A DNA stretch of 53,279 nt from Actinokineospora enzanensis DSM 44649 (GTDB lineage Bacteria > Actinomycetota > Actinomycetes > Mycobacteriales > Pseudonocardiaceae), in contig NZ_KB894444.1 of the NCBI RefSeq assembly GCF_000374445.1, positions 1-53,279 of the forward strand. Direction: 5' to 3'. Each line of letters starts with the position of its first letter. Position 1 is the first letter of the stretch. The translations under genes were made by a program, and so were the position numbers. Below are positions 53,123 to 53,279 of this stretch, piece after piece. The notes under the pieces are model-generated. The model saw only the letters and a program-made list of their open reading frames with translations. It was not told where the DNA came from and searched no databases.

Positions 53123-53279
53123 GTGCTCCACCGTAACGCCCCGCTGTCCGTCGAAGGCCGCCACCGCCTCGTCCAACGTTGCCGCACCCGTCCGATCGCC
53201 CACGTCGCGGCCGAGATGGGCATCTCGCGCCAGTGCGCCTCCAAGTGGGTCAACCGCCATCGCCGCTTCGGCGAGGCCG
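53123..53279 (+). CDS. IS481-family transposase, N-terminal part
   Basis: The first 52 codons of a transposase running off the window. 'VLHRNAPLSVEGRHRLVQRC' then 'THR/PIAHVAAEMGISRQCA'-like helix-turn-helix and 'SKWVNRHRRFGEA' are typical of the IS481 N-terminal helix-turn-helix. The DDE core lies beyond the window, so completeness is unknown. Confidence 0.85.
   Translation, partial: MLHRNAPLSVEGRHRLVQRCRTRPIAHVAAEMGISRQCASKWVNRHRRFGEA

Larger units (their letters stand above)
53009..53279 (+). mobile_element. IS481-family element, left end (runs off the window)
   Basis: The presumed left end is TGTTGCGGGTCATGACGTTG (53009-53028), a pattern usual for IS481 termini. It starts 2 nt after the stop codon of the tandem YCII gene, so that gene was not disrupted. 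A long imperfect hairpin (53057-53122) precedes the transposase start. Confidence 0.7.

Overview
The window is GC-rich actinobacterial chromosome. Third codon positions are strongly G/C, GTG starts are common, and several starts look leaderless. Actinomycete-typical families recur: a mycothiol-dependent MDMPI enzyme, a GAF-ANTAR regulator, an SSI-type protease inhibitor, DUF6461, DUF4262 and TPR-type XRE regulators. A filamentous actinomycete, perhaps Pseudonocardiales, fits best, but no rRNA or species marker is present. I found no tRNA, rRNA or CRISPR.

Layout. 1-3.9 kb is an eroded accessory stretch: a DUF4265 gene, decayed gene scraps, a DUF6461 gene beside a 5'-truncated NucA/NucB nuclease, and a left-truncated IS3 element. 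3.9-8.5 kb holds a creatininase-family hydrolase and a C4-dicarboxylate module (CitAB-type two-component pair with a divergent DctA-type symporter). 8.6-15 kb holds a polytopic membrane protein, a secreted beta-propeller phytase, and a 1118-residue TOMM-type YcaO protein with five internal repeats, coupled to a 66-codon gene. 15-25.5 kb holds uvrA, an MDMPI-family enzyme, an acyltransferase, an MBL-fold hydrolase, a HEAT-repeat protein, a DUF4262 protein and a HIRAN-like protein. 25.5-29.1 kb holds a UvrA-like ABC protein divergent from a TetR regulator, plus a YciI protein.

29.3-32.8 kb is a single 1174-codon STAND-like ATPase with about 18 helical repeats. 32.9-38.9 kb holds a DUF1905/YdeI protein, an HTH-DUF4180 operon with an inverted-repeat operator, a secreted endonuclease I with a tandem operator, a cytosolic PAS kinase with an OmpR regulator, a GAF-ANTAR regulator and an FKBP isomerase. 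38.9-46.8 kb holds a hydrolase, an MFS exporter, an IS4-type transposase relative with eroded catalytic residues, an SSI inhibitor, a bacterial nitric oxide synthase and a secreted beta-propeller protein. 47-53.3 kb holds an antitoxin, a RES-domain toxin and an ADP-ribosylglycohydrolase in one tight operon, then an XRE-TPR regulator overlapping a RibD-type reductase, a J-domain/NERD membrane protein, a tandem YCII protein and the left end of an IS481 element that runs off the window.

The best candidates for something new are the RES toxin / antitoxin / ADP-ribosylglycohydrolase operon, the solitary STAND repeat ATPase, and the repeat-bearing YcaO fusion with its coupled small gene. The IS3-damaged nuclease/DUF6461 pair looks like a broken toxin-immunity locus.
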